From: Entoloma clypeatum
Taxonomy: Eukaryota > Basidiomycota > Agaricomycetes > Agaricales > Entolomataceae
NCBI GenBank assembly: GCA_963565915.1
Contig: OY751487.1
Location: forward strand, 3,038,001-3,102,000
Length of the DNA: 64,000 nt
Direction: 5' to 3'
Shown here: positions 44,944 through 56,589 of the stretch, piece after piece
Layout of the letters: every line of letters begins with the position of its first letter
How positions within the stretch are numbered: position 1 is the stretch's first letter
Notes under the pieces: generated by a model
Seen by the model: only the letters and a program-made list of their open reading frames with translations
Databases searched by the model: none
Told to the model about the DNA's origin: nothing
Made by a program: the position numbers and the translations under genes

Positions 44944-45290
44944 GCCAGTACTGGAATTAGGCTCCACAGCCGTATCCTGCAGCCTCTGCATTTGGAAGTG
45001 ACTGTTTGGTCTTACCAGACCAGATCTGCTGAAAGGGCAGGATGTCACCAGCTGGCGTACTTGCAACACAAAGTGTGTATGCACGCTTCTCATCTTGTCC
45101 GACAATATCAATCTGTTGTTGACCTTTCTGCTCATAAGTCTTGTTCTTAGTCATAAGGGTGATGATGCCCATTTGATCCATGTTGATGATGAGACTGGGC
45201 GGAATGTCATAGAAATTGACAAGATGGATGATTTGGAACAGACTCAGTTCGCACACAACAGGCGCATCATCAGGGATATGAGCAGCTGCT
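44944..45290 (-). pseudogene. DDE superfamily endonuclease-like gene, 3' part
   Basis: Minus-strand frame with NMDQMGIITLMTKNKTYEQKG...VGQDEKRAYTLCVASTPAGDILPFQQIWSGKT. This is the first catalytic-Asp region of the pogo/CENP-B-like DDE family common in mushrooms, where the usual motif is N(V/S)DQT followed by DEKRAFT. The text ends soon after SLPNAEAAGYG, and the remaining catalytic residues are absent. It continues upstream at 51415 across the Ty3-4 insertion: the frame joins through ..TRAAAHIPDDAP once one CTGCT is removed. The gene is therefore split, truncated and stop-containing. Confidence 0.78.
45286..45290. repeat. Target-site duplication of Ty3-4, left copy
   Basis: CTGCT, repeated exactly at 51410-51414. 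Confidence 0.93.
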
Positions 45291-45783
45291 TGTAAGGGCA
45301 ACCTTACAATCCAACAACTCCGAAGTGCTCCGAAGCGACTCCGACATCGGATGACTTGCAAGAGAAATCCAAAGTTAAATTAGACTCTACAAAGTACAAT
45401 ACAAGGCGTACCTTGCAAGGAAAATCCAAAGAGAAAGTTCTGAGGATTCCCTTGCAGGCTAGACAGCTATATAGACGACGAGAATTGGAAATGAGGAGAG
45501 GAATGTTGAAATACGACAAAGATCGGGAGTAGGGATGGGAACGGAATATATAAATTGGAAGTGTGCATGTGGTGGTATAAATCATTGCTCCAATGTGCAC
45601 TCCGACGCAAAGGACGGGTCAGAAGTGTCAGAGGTCGGAGGTGTCGAAGGATAGATGGAAACGAAAGGAAACATAAAGTATAGTAATATAAATAATAGAC
45701 GTACCACAATGGTCGGAGGGTTGGAGGATGGGTCAGAGGTGTCGGGGGTGTCAGATTGAGGAAATTGGATGGTTGCCCTTACA
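45291..45783 (-). repeat. Ty3-4 3' LTR
   Basis: 493 bp, about 100 bp longer than the 5' LTR. It retains a duplicated CTTGCAAG(G/A)(G/A)AAATCCAAAG block that is collapsed in the other copy. Confidence 0.9.
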
Positions 45784-45789
45784 TTACCC

Positions 45790-48700
45790 CCCTTCTAAGG
45801 CGCGGCGTCTCGATGCGCAAGGCGAAATGTACAGGACTTGAAGGCCGTTGCAGCGATTCAACGTGGAGCTCCCGGGTGTCGGCGGTAAAATTCCCGGACC
45901 AGGCACGGAGCGTGGACATCCTCCTCCGTCTCCCATGAGTTTTCCTTGTAGCCGTACCCCTTCCACTTGACTAGGAACTGCAGCTTGCCTCGTTGAAGCT
46001 GACTATCCAAGATCATTTCGACTTCATATTCCATTTCTTCTCCGACTGTGGTCGGAGGTGGAGGGATATGGACATCTCATCGGAAGGGGTCTTTCGGAGC
46101 CAGCGACAGTTTTACAATGTGGAATACAGGGTGAATGCGAGACATAGAAGGAGGGAGTTTGAGTTCGTACACATGTGTTCCGACAGGTCGGACAACCAGA
46201 AACGGGCCTACATATCTATGAGCCAGCTTTCTGGTCGGTCGGGTGGTTTTGAGGTTGGAGGAATCCAGAAAGACCTTGTCGCCCAGTTGGAAGGTCGGAG
46301 TAGATGTCCGACGCTGGTTGTAGTACCGCGCCATGTCATCTTTGGCCTTCCCCAAGGCTGCTTGTGCTTCCTCCAATGCGGACTTCATCTGCTTGCTGAA
46401 ATCCTCTATGGCCTCGATCTCTGACGGTCTTTGTCGGGGTGACGTCCGGTGTCGACGTAGAAGGGGGTTTGGCACGTGGACGTGTGGACATGATTATTGT
46501 ACGAAAACTCTGCCATCTGAAGCCATTCGTCCCAATCGTCCTGTTGCTCATTGACAAACAGTCGGAGGTATTGTTCCAATCCCTGGTTCACATGTTCTGT
46601 CTGTCTGTCCGACTGCGGATGGTAGGCTGTCGAGGCAGCAACCTTGATACCTAACAGCCTGTACAATTCCTGCATGAACTTGGCGATGAACTGTGGTCCG
46701 CGATCGGAGACAATGGCCTCCGGAAGACTGTGAAGCTTCCAAACATGTTGAACATAAGATTTGACAGATCCGAGGGCGGAGGGAGCGGAGTGCGTCGGAA
46801 TGAAGTGTCCATGTTTCCCGACTGAGTCTACTACTACCATGATAGCGTCATACCCATGGGCTTCTGGTAGTTCAGTGATAAAATCAACACTAGTTACCTG
46901 CCATCACTCCGACGGGACTCGGAGCAGATGGAGTTCACCAGAGGGTGCGGAGCGTCGGACCTTGGTGCGGAGGCAGGGGTCGCAAGTTTTGCAATACTGA
47001 CCAATTAAACGTGCCATGTGGGGCCACCAATAAGTGGGTGATACCAACTCTAGAGTCTTCCAGCATCCTGGGTGTCCGACCACCGGATTGTCATGGTGTT
47101 GCGTGATGATTTGTTGGCGGAGCTGTGGGTTGTTGGGCACATAAATGTGATCTCAGAAGTACAGTAAACCCTCTGACTGTTGCCATTCTGCTCCGCAGAT
47201 GGATGCAGCTCCGACTGTCAGAAGGGATTTGATGACCTCCGCTATGCCATCCTCTAGAAGGCCATCGCGGATGCCCTGTCGGACCTTCCAGAGGACATCG
47301 CGCTCCTCACCTTGAGTGGCTACTCCCCAAGTGGCCCGTATGGCAAACAGCTCCGGTCAGAGTAGGACTATGTCCTCGTTGTCCCATGAGCCATCTCCAT
47401 GGTCCGCCCGACGCAACAGTGCGTCGGACTTCCCCATCGACTTGCCCAGTCGATGGTGCATCTTGAAATCAAAATGCGCTAGGTATAGAGACCACCGCAC
47501 TTGTCGCCGATTGAGCTTCTGGGCGGTCATGAAGTATTCGAGGTTTTTGTGATCGGTCCAAATTTCCACCATCTTCTCCGCTCCTTCAAGGAAATGTTGC
47601 CATTCCTCCAGCGCGCGGATTACAGCCAGCATCTCCTTGTCGTGAATTTCGTAGTTGCGTTCCACTGGGCTAAGGCTTTTGGAATAAAACACGACAGGGT
47701 GCCACTTACCGTCCTCCGACGGTTGGGACAGTACCGCTCCAGTCGCAAAGTCGGAGCTATCCGCTTCGACTCGCCACTCCTTGCTGTGGTTGGGGAGGAC
47801 AAGTATCGGAGCGGAGGTGATCCTCCGCTTCAGACCTCCAAAGGCCCCCGCTTCCTTGTCGCCCCAGGACCATACACAGCCCTTGGTTGTGAGTCGGAAC
47901 AGAGAACGTGCAATGTCGGAGAACCCTTGGATGAAACGATGATAGAAGTTAGTGAATCCAAGGAAGGACTGCACCTCCCGCACGTTAGTCGGAGTCAGCC
48001 ACTCCGACACTCTGGCTACCTTGATGGGGTCCATTTCCACACATCCTTTCTCAATAATAAGGCCAAGGTATTTGATCCATGTCTGTTCGAATTCACACTT
48101 CTCCGGTTTGAGATACAATCCGTGTTGTCGGAGCCGCTCTAATACTATGCATGTGATCCTCCGATGCTCTGACAGGTCCGACGTAAAGATGAGAATATCA
48201 TCAAGATAGACACATATGCCACCTTCAGCAATAAGATCTTGTAGGATATCATTCATCATAGTCTGAAAGATTGAAGGACTATTAGTGAGTCCAAAGAACA
48301 TTACAAGGGGTTCGAAGAGTCCCTGATTTGTCCGAAAGGCCGCTTTCCATTCATCTCCAGGCTTGATTCGGACATTATTGTAGCCCCATTGGATATCGAG
48401 CTTGGTGAAGTATTGAGCATTCTGGAGTTTGTTGACTAGTTCGGAGATGAGCGGAAGAGGGTAGTTGTTTTTGATAGTCTTGGAATTGAGCGATCGATAA
48501 TCCTGAACGAGTCAGAGGGAACCATCCTTCTTCTTGATGAAAAAGACCGGAGAGGCCATCGGAGATTTTGAAGGTCGGATCCGACCAGTGGCCAGATTTT
48601 CTTCCAAGAAAGCATTGAGTTCCTTCTGTTCCTTCGGAGCGAGCGGATACACCTTGCAACCCATCGGAGTTGCATTGGGGATCAGCTCAATGGCATGGTC

Positions 48701-49690
48701 CCATACACGTTCCTCTGGCAGATTGTCGAAGGAGGTCTTGGAAAATACATCTTCAAAATCATGTAAGTGATTAGGTACAGAATCATGAAAAGACTTGGGT
48801 TTCTGGGAGGAATGCCTCTGATAGGCATTGTGAGGTAGTTGACGATGCTCGGACAAATTCCGATGTCGGAGGTAGGGCTCCGATGAAGAGGTGATCTCCC
48901 TCTTCAAACTCGTCTTCCTCCTCCGCATCATCTTCCAACGGCTCATCCGATGATTGTTCTTCGTCCTCGCTTATGTCTTCCACCCAAAGGCCTCGCGGGG
49001 CTTCCTCCGCTAATCCAGCATCTGGCGTCGGACCCATCCGACAAGTGCGGATGCATGCCTGCTCGAATTTGCTGACCTTCCGCTCCTGAATGGCCTCCTG
49101 ATGGCAAGTCCGACAGCGAGTGGGACAGCGACTCATTCTCACCTCCCTGGAGGTCCAATCTACCTCAGGATTGTGCTCCTTGAGCCATGTGAATCCAAGT
49201 ACAATATCCTGCTTTCCCAGTCCAGTTACAGCGAGCTGGGTCCGCTCTGTGTGATCCTGATATCGGAGTATAATGTCCAGGACCTCCGATATTGCTCCGG
49301 CATCATTTGGAGTACCGTCGACATTGTAGACAGGGATTGCACGTTGTAGCCTTCGGGTACTGAGTCGATGTTTCTCTACCAGGGAGTGGTCAATGAAGGA
49401 GCCAGTCGCTCCGCTATTGAGAAGAGCCTTTTGTGAAAGGGTATCCTTGGTGTCCATTGCCTCCAGAACAACATCTAGTTCAATAGCATTGTCGGAGCCG
49501 TCGGAGGCCAGGATGTATTTTTTCGGAAGTTGTCGTTCCCATTTTCGGACTCGGGGTCAGACGACTTTCAGAGTCGGGGTAGGTGTGACTGAGGGTTCAT
49601 TCTGCGCCGAGTCATAGGGAGAAGAAGTAAAATCCGATTCATCTATAGACAAGGAAGCATAACAATTGCTAGTGGACAACGAGGGCACAC
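45790..49690 (-). pseudogene. Ty3-4 pol
   Basis: Read right to left: protease (49457-48783) whose active site reads LLNSGATGSF, that is Asn where Ty3-3 has the catalytic Asp; an acidic linker; reverse transcriptase (48946-47357 region, YLDD near 48200); RNase H (VEADSSDFATGAVLSQ, 47720-47780); integrase finger (46904-47140), core (46406-46840, DRGPQF and YHPQSDRQTEHVNQ) and C-terminal domain (46077-46475); and a chromodomain at 45900-46030. Stops and frame changes occur near 48510, 47350, 47140 and 46410. It serves as a useful sister copy for locating damage in Ty3-3. Confidence 0.9.
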
Positions 49691-50830
49691 CATTCACTCG
49701 TTGTCGGGGGGAAAATCCTCTTGTTTGTCTTCCGCTTGCTCCTGCATCTTTAGTGGCTAGTTGGTCCATCATGTACTCCTCTGTTCGTCCAACGTCATGA
49801 ATCAGACGTCGAATCGGAGCGGACACTCGCGACTGAAATGACCAGTTTTACCACATCTGAAGCATACATTGGTGTTCTTACCCCTGACACGAGAGGCATC
49901 GATATCCATCGCATTGGGGTCGCGGATGGTCGGAGTCGGAGCAATGACTGTCGGAGGTGCACATGGAATATAGGGGATGAAAGGTCAGGGAAATACAGAT
50001 CCTGCCGCTGCCTTCGGTGCGGTCGGAGCAGTGCGGAAAGGGTTCGGGCGTGTCAGAACTGTGGACTTGAAAGCTTTATTGGCAATTTGATTATCATTGT
50101 TGACTCATGCGGCTGCATACCAGGCATCTGGGTTGTCATCCGCGGGTCGTCTGAAAGTTAGTGTCGCAATTTCGGATTGGATGTCGGATCGGAGGCCATG
50201 TCAGAACTTAAGTACTATGTTCGTTCCTTCGGTGTACCCAGCCTTTTCGACATAATCCTTGAAGCCGTCAATGTAAGCCTCCACATCCCGACTACCTTGG
50301 TAATAGGCTTCTCCCTCAAGAATGAGCCATGCATCTTGTTCTTCGTTTTTCGGAGTGAACTCTGCGATGAACGCAGTTCGGAACTGCACCCAGGTCTGGT
50401 GACACAGAGCTCCGGTCCGACGCTCTTGTCGGATGACGCGGTTGGCAAAGCGTGCAGCACGTCCACTCTTTATGAAGGAAAGTGCCCAATAGATCCTAGC
50501 ATGATCATCTGCAAACTGTTCCAGAACCAGTCCCATATACAGTTCACAAGAATTAAGAAAAGTCCAACCAGTGGTATGTGCTCCGTCGAAGTCTGACGGA
50601 GTTGTGGGTTTGGCCCGATGCACACCTGGATTGGCAGGTGTGATCGGGGCTGGCCAGAAGGCCGGAACTGGGGCCTCTGCTGGAGGGGGAATCGGGTCAG
50701 GGTTGGGAATGGGAACAGGTGGAATAGCGGCACGGATAAGTTGTTCGAGTTGAGCGGTAATGTTGGTGAGGGTCTGGCGGTGTTCCTGGAACTCACGTTC
50801 AAGCGCAGTAAGACGTTCGGGGTCGTCCAT
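49691..50830 (-). pseudogene. Ty3-4 gag
   Basis: Gag from MDDPERLTALEREFQEHRQT (ATG at 50830), through the capsid-like region (SDFDGAHTTGWTFLNSCELYMG; YYQGSRDVEAYIDGFKDYV), to a stop TGA at 50201 where Ty3-3 has arginine. It then continues with a further TGA at 50104 (arginine in Ty3-3) and a CCHC knuckle around 49830-49872 (CFRCGKTGHFSREC). The proline-rich linker after the first 40 residues is longer than in Ty3-3. Broken, but alignable throughout. Confidence 0.87.
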
Positions 50831-51007
50831 TTCTATGTGCGATATGGAGTCACCAGTTACAGAGTGGTAGGCAGAATGGTGGGAAGAGGGATCGGAAGGG
50901 GTGTCAGATGTACCGGAATCGGAGGAGGGCGGACTCAAGTCCGTGTTGTCAACTCCAAAGCACAGAATGGCTTCAATGGTACAATTCGTACCTGGTCCGT
51001 TTAGAGA

Positions 51008-51017
51008 GAACTTTCTA
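51008..51017 (-). other. Ty3-4 primer-binding site (self-complementary)
   Basis: AGAAAGTTCT on the minus strand two bases after the 5' LTR. It is complementary to AGAACTTTCT in the LTR (51103-51112), which follows a CTATATAG box (51138-51145) by about 26-33 bp. Confidence 0.72.
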
Positions 51018-51019
51018 CT

Positions 51020-51409
51020 GTAAGGGCGACCTTACGATCCAACAACTCCGAAGTGCTCTGAAGCGACTCCGACGTCAAACAACTTGCAAGGGAAATCCAA
51101 AGAGAAAGTTCTGAGGATTCCCTTGCAGGCTAGACAGCTATATAGATGACGAGAATTGGAAATGAGGAGGAATATATAAATTGGAAGTGTGCATGTGGTG
51201 GTATAAATCATTGCTCCAACGTGCACTCCGACGCAGAGGACGGGTCGGAAGTGTCGGAGGTCAGAGGTGTCGAAGGATAGATGGAAACGAAAGGAAACGT
51301 AAAGTATAGTAATATAAATAATAGACGTACCACAACGGTCGGAGGGTTGGAGGATGAATCGGAGGTGTCGGGGGTGTCGGATTGAGGAAATCGGATGGTT
51401 GCCCTTACA
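51020..51409 (-). repeat. Ty3-4 5' LTR
   Basis: 390 bp with the same termini as 45291-45783 but two internal deletions, one between direct repeats. Confidence 0.92.
51138..51145 (-). promoter_or_regulatory. TATA box of Ty3-4 5' LTR
   Basis: CTATATAG, placed to start transcription at the AGAACTTTCT sequence that matches the primer site. Confidence 0.6.
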
Positions 51410-51414
51410 CTGCT

Positions 51415-52462
51415 CGTGTACCACTGCAAACACCCCAGTTCATGACACTCTTCAGAAACTGGCCCACATATTGCTAGATAAGAAGGATAGGGTTAGATAC
51501 TGTATTTTTGAACATGAAATTTGGAAAATAGAAACCTCAGTGCATTTGAATGTTCGTAAGATACTTGGACACCTTTCTTTGATGATTGCTAGGATAATTG
51601 AGCATGCGAGGAGGCAGCTCACTGTGATACCACTTGATCTGATTGATTTAAGTTGGTCCTTGATCTCGGCAACAATGTCAGGGTAGGGTGTGAGAACTCC
51701 AACTCACCCCGTTCCAGCCAAGGTAGAACATCACCCAACATTTTTTATTGTTGCTGCTGACCATCATTTCTTGTTGTTCCTCAAGAGCCATTTATGTACT
51801 GTACCGCAGTGGAGTCGTCCAAAGAGATTGGGATGTTTGCGCTGGAGTGTGGAGACAATGTAACAAGGGAACCAGGCAACCTTCGGTGCAACCCGATTGA
51901 TGTGAGTCCAGAGAAACGGATGGTACCAATTGACACACTGATGTTTTCCTTGTTTGACACCCCTTTTCTTCCCATTTCTGACTGGTTTCCAGGCTTGACC
52001 TTCGGGACGAGAGATTGATGCTAGATCCTGCCACGGCGAGCGACAAGATGTGTCATCGCCCAAAACCAGCACCTTCATCTTCCGCCCACCTCTTAATGTT
52101 GAACTTGACTTGGCTTTCCTCTTCTTATCATGATGTCTCTGCTGTCGCACTCGATTCATCTCCTTCTTCTCTGTCTTTTGTTTTTCCTCCTTCCTCTGTT
52201 TCCCTTCTGCCTCAACCTTAGAATCCATGGAATACTTCTCAAAATTCTGCTTTTGCTACTCTCGGGCATCTTGGAGGGAAATCCTGTTACAGCCAACATC
52301 AAAAAGTGTGCGTTGCCATTGTTCATGGGGCTTGGATGGCTTGGGCCTTGGTGTTGTATCGTCGGCGGTGACGTGGGGAGCTTTTTTTGGGATAGTGTTG
52401 ACTGGGGGATTCTCATCATTGCTCGGCACAAGAGTGGGCATGCGCTTTCGGGTTTTGGACAT
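51415..52462 (-). pseudogene. DDE superfamily endonuclease-like gene, 5' part
   Basis: The start is MSKTRKRMPTLV (52462), followed by QRTLFDVGC, a basic coiled stretch (RVRQQRHHDKKRKAK), the segment NWYHPFLWTHINRVAPKV...LQRKHPNLFGRLHCGTVHKWL and the motif GVLTPYPDIVAEIKDQL (51610-51690). This is the characteristic N-terminal half of the mushroom DDE-endonuclease family, with DNA-binding-like parts ahead of the catalytic domain. Stops at 52256 (TAG, expected CAG), 51764 and 51704 (TGA, expected CGA) interrupt it. It joins the catalytic part at 45290 across Ty3-4. Confidence 0.75.
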
Positions 52463-52720
52463 GGGAGGTGAGTTCTCATGTCTGAGTCATCGCTAAATAA
52501 CAATGGAATTGACATTCTGGGGAACAATTCTAGTGGCATTCTTTGATATCTTGGTAACATTCCTATTCTTGGCTGGTGGACTAATAGCTCATCTACAGAT
52601 TCTCAGTACACTCCAGAACAGCTGTTGCTTACTGAAAGCTCACCTTTTATTCGGGATCTTTGCTCCCATGGCTTGTGCTGCCTTCGTCACCCGCCCAATC
52701 CAATGTTTCAGGTAGAACTC
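52463..52720. other. Short intergenic stretch, no gene
   Basis: Lies between the start of the DDE-like gene and the end of the split unknown ORF. A 70-codon plus-strand frame here has no domain and I do not call it. Confidence 0.45.
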
Positions 52721-52886
52721 TCAGTCCCCATCCGAAAACTTCTTTGCGACACTCCGAAACAGCGCAATCAAATTTTTGAGGCTTTCCCCGCGCTCAGTCA
52801 GCTGTATGATTCTGCCTGGTGCCATGTGGGTCCAAAAGATATTCTCCAAGTGTCGGTTGAATGCATAGGCCAAGCCTTCTTCTTTC
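52721..52886 (-). pseudogene. Unknown host ORF, 3' part (split by hAT-3)
   Basis: Minus-strand frame DVKEEGLAYAFNRHLENIFWTHM then GRIIQLTERGESLKNLIALF...KKFSDGD. With the hAT-3 element and one ACATCGTC removed, it continues directly from the frame at 60431-60577 (..FSLDEDD/V..), giving an open frame of about 108 codons that starts MASTTSALTS. I do not recognise it. It has no obvious targeting signal and has helical, charged composition. It could be a small host gene, an exon of a larger one or another decayed element. Confidence 0.6.
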
Positions 52887-52894
52887 ACATCGTC
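52887..52894. repeat. Target-site duplication of hAT-3, left copy
   Basis: ACATCGTC, repeated exactly at 60423-60430. Confidence 0.95.
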
Positions 52895-53040
52895 TAGTGT
52901 TGCCGCGACTCGGCTAGCCGGGTATTTGGCTAGCCAAGCTGCATCAAGCCGGGTGATTGGCTCACCAAGCTGAGCCAAGCTATGTCTTCGGCTTTCTCCA
53001 GCTCTGGAGCGGCTTCAAAGCCGGCTCAAGCCGGCTTCGT
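52895..53040 (+). repeat. hAT-3 left terminus with subterminal repeats
   Basis: TAGTGTTGCCGCG followed by many copies of GGCTAGCC, AAGCCGG and GGCTCAAGCCGG. Confidence 0.88.
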
Positions 53041-53129
53041 GATGAGACATCAAAATAATAGATAATAAAAAAATAAACATATATATATGGGATTATGCAA
53101 ATATATACAGCATGTCATCTACTGCCCGT

Positions 53130-56063
53130 CTACTCCGTGTCACCCAAATCAGGGCAAATAGCACCTAGTACTTGATTAAATGTGTCTTCACCCAAATTGG
53201 CATCTGCAGACAATAAAGTATTCAAGAGATCAACATCGTCATCGGCATCATCTGCAGGATCAATCATATCTTGCATAGGTGTTAGAATACCCTCCATAAA
53301 GTCCAACCGTTCACACCAAATAGCGAACTTCATGATTTGAAGGGCCTCAAACAAGTTCGGATTAATCCTATTTCGGCACTTGGTGTCGGTCTCGCTGGCT
53401 GAAGAAAAAATGTGTTCGCAAGGAACAGCAGATGCCTGAATGGGCAAATAGTCCAGGGCAATTCGATAAATCGTAGAGAACTCTTCTTGATTGCCTGACA
53501 CCTGCAAAGAATTCTCGTTAGCATCGTGGCATCAGCACTTGACTCATGAAATGACTACTTACATTCCAAAATCCAATCATGTTCGTGCCACGAGGTGATA
53601 ATACTCTCATATATGCTGCAAACTCTTCATCAACCGTCTTCGAACCCTGGATCTCTCGCAAGGGGGTATCCAGGTCCATCATGTCAATGAGCTTGTACTT
53701 TGCTGCCACCTGGTAAATCTGGTCTTCATTGGTTGAAGGCCGCGGCGCAACCGTTGACGGTGGGGTGGTGATACCAGGGTAGCGGGCACGATAATCGGTC
53801 ATCTGTTAAATTCAATTAGAACTTAGAATAGTCTAATTGATCGCATATACCATTTTTTTGAGCAACGCCGCTGTTTCAATGACATAAGAATCTTTCCAAT
53901 GCTTTTTGATCCAGGAGAAGCGTAATGCAGGGTTAATGACTGAGTAATTTTAGTATTACACTAAGGTAAAAATGAAATAACTCACACATCCCTACTGCAT
54001 AGGCCCGCGAATTATCCATACGTGAATAATATTTCTTCGCCCATTCAAGCCCCACATCGGTAATTGGCTTGAGTTGTGTATTCTGGTCTCCGAGGTCATC
54101 TAGCGAAGTCATGAATAGCTCAAATTCTGGGACAACATTTCCAAGAGTGGGAGTTTTCTCTGCGCATGGCCTTTCTTGGACTACATGAGGCAACTGGATC
54201 GATAAATTAGAGAGAGAAAGTAAGAGAGAAAAGTGGGACGTACCGCCAACACAGCATTAATGTCCTCAAGTCGGCTCCACTCTGCACGCGTCATTTTCAG
54301 GTGCATTAACTCATTGTTACTGAAACAAAATAATCGACGGGCTATGCTTCTGGTGAGCCAGGAGTTCCCATGATCAAATCACCAACTTACGGGTCGCAAT
54401 TCAAGGAACCTTTTGGTCATTGTGTGGACAGAGTCCCACCTTGTCCTCACATCACGAAGAAGCTGGACTTCGCGAACCCACACAATTTGCGACCCAATGA
54501 CAAACCACCCCCTCGCGTTGCCAAGTTTAATGGTGTCGGTAAAGATGTCGATACGTTGACCTGATGATTGAATGCCACGAACGGTATTGCGGCAGATGAC
54601 CACCACATCGCGTCTGCCGGCACCGGAACCAACATCTCCTGCGTAGTCATCAAAGTCATCGGAATAGCTGGTGCTGGTCGCGGCATCAACCATATGTCCA
54701 GTGCAAATGGCCACGACGTGCGGGAAGCACATGATGCACCTGTCCTTGGCATCAAACCAACTGGAGATACCACACAATGCAAGGCCAGATTGAAGGCCCT
54801 GCATGAAGGTGTCATTCATGGATGCATTGTCTAACGTCCAATGGCCCATCTTCAAGCAGAATGTTAAATTTGAAAAGATAAGAAGTGAATAGATCTTACT
54901 CTAGTGGTGACTTTGGCCCGATCTGTGATATTGAGAGCAATTCTCGCCAGCCGCTCTCCGCTGTGGTTTCCGTGAACCTGATGGAAGGCGATGAGCCCAC
55001 TACACATTGTCAGAACATTGAGGGGATCCTTCCGTGCCATCCAATGCGTGGTAATGGCGAGGTAGGGATAGCGGGTTTTACTGGACCATAGGTCAGCTGT
55101 AAAGCTGATGTCTCCGAGCGCAGCCTAGGAGGCTGTGAGTGGCAGGTAGGAGTACAATACATAGGAGATTCTCACGTTGAGTTCTTCAATGAGATCTTGA
55201 AAATATTTCCTGAACCCTTTCATTATGACCTTCGCCATCTTCGTCCAATGTGGAATGAAGTCATTCTTGAGCCCATCCCGCATGTAAAGCAGGAGGTCGC
55301 GGAACTCACGGCATTCAACGACATAGAGAGACTAGACAAATACCATAAGAATGGAGAAGAGAATATATGATTATAGATAGCACCTGATTGTCTGCGACGA
55401 TGAATTTAGTGAGAACGTCGGCGAGACCGTCTTGAGTGAATGGAAAGAAGGGGCGCGAAAGGTCGGGGGATGCAGCAGCATCGGGAGCGACATACCCAGG
55501 CTTCTCATTATCCCCCAGATAATCAAGCCATCCCTCCTCTTTGCAGGTGTGGACATACTGGCCCTTGTGTTCGCGATGCAGATGGAGGCACAGAGGACTG
55601 GTCGCAGTCAAGACGCTGTACCGGAAGGTGATGCCATCCTCCGGTGTCTTTTGCAGTATAGCGTCGGGCGGGCTAGATATGGGATTAATTGCATGAGGAT
55701 AACGAGGAACATAGATGGGGCAAAAGTGTACCTGCAGAGCTAGCACACCTTCCTCTTGACCGTCTTACCGCCGACCTGTAGCTCCTCCGTCTGGAAGAAT
55801 CGTAATACGTTGAGCGCTCTCTTCCTGGACTTGGGCAGCTGCTGCGTCACCGACTGAACCTGGACGGACAGCGTCGTGAACTGAGTTGTCCCGTTGGAAA
55901 GAGGACCAGGCTTGACAGAAGCGTCGGCAGCTTCTGCTTGCGTGGCGGCACGAACTGAGGACCAATCGAAGTCTTCGCCCTCGGGAGACCAATCGCGCAT
56001 AGGCTGATGACCAGCCCTATGCTGGGATCGACTACGAGTTTGGGTTGGAGCAGGAGCAGGCAT
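53130..56063 (-). CDS. hAT transposase (multi-exon)
   Basis: Cuts and joins the hAT element at its terminal repeats in the nucleus. From ATG 56063: a basic/proline N-terminus; a BED-like region (FRYSVLTATSPLCLHLHREHKGQY, about 55560-55640); the segment CREFRDLLLYMRDGLKNDFIP...MKGFRKYFQDLIEELN (55180-55320); SFTADLWSSKTRYPYLAITTHW with the first catalytic Asp (55045-55110); WTLDNASMNDTFM with the second (54800-54850); FPHVVAICTGH and VRTRWDS at 54400-54740; and the C-terminal dimerisation domain SAVPCEHIFSSASETDTKCRNRINP (53330-53430). Short introns with GT..AG ends separate these blocks. I saw no stop inside the exons, but exact borders are by eye. The stop is at 53130. Confidence 0.88.
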
Positions 56064-56589
56064 GATGGGTGAGGAGAGTGCAGGATGAGTGGGGATGCAA
56101 CGGTGCATTCCACCAGCGGGTCGCGAGAATATTTATTCCAAGAATGAAGTCCAAAGCGGAGCTCCTAAACAACGATTGATTGGTTGCATGGTGCGAAATG
56201 AGGTGATGGTACATGTACTGTGGATGTTTGAGGGATTCCTTAGCATGAAGGCACCACAACTCGCTGGTTCTGAAGATTTCAAATTTAATTAAGTTCAACG
56301 CGGAAAAGGGTGGACCTACGTAAAAGAACATGAGGTGGGGACGGGGACGCCAAGATGAAGGCGATGGAGGGTGGAGTACAACGAAGCCTGAGCAATCGCG
56401 GATTACTCAGTGTGATCAGCGGTTGAAAGAGGAGGCGACTTACTGGACCACCACCATGAGGTGGCTAGCTGTGTAATCTATCAGTCAAATGTTCGGAAAA
56501 CGAACACATGCTGATATATTACCTCGGAATATCCCTGCAGGAGCTGTGTACGGCTGAAGCGAGATCACGACGAGGCAGGGAATGACCGC
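56064..56589. other. hAT-3 interior between genes
   Basis: The promoter side of the transposase gene; no further gene recognised. Confidence 0.45.

Larger units (their letters stand above)
45291..51409 (-). mobile_element. Ty3-4: complete but decayed chromovirus
   Basis: A 6119-bp minus-strand Ty3/gypsy element, same lineage as Ty3-3, with TGTAAGGGC...GCCCTTACA LTRs, a self-complementary primer site and a perfect 5-bp duplication. It retains all domains including the integrase core that Ty3-3 lacks, but with several stops and an altered protease active site. It inserted into a DDE-endonuclease gene. Confidence 0.93.

Noticed and set aside
52503..52715. 70-codon plus-strand frame with hydrophobic start
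   Set aside because: Antisense to the region between two minus-strand genes, with no conservation clue or domain.
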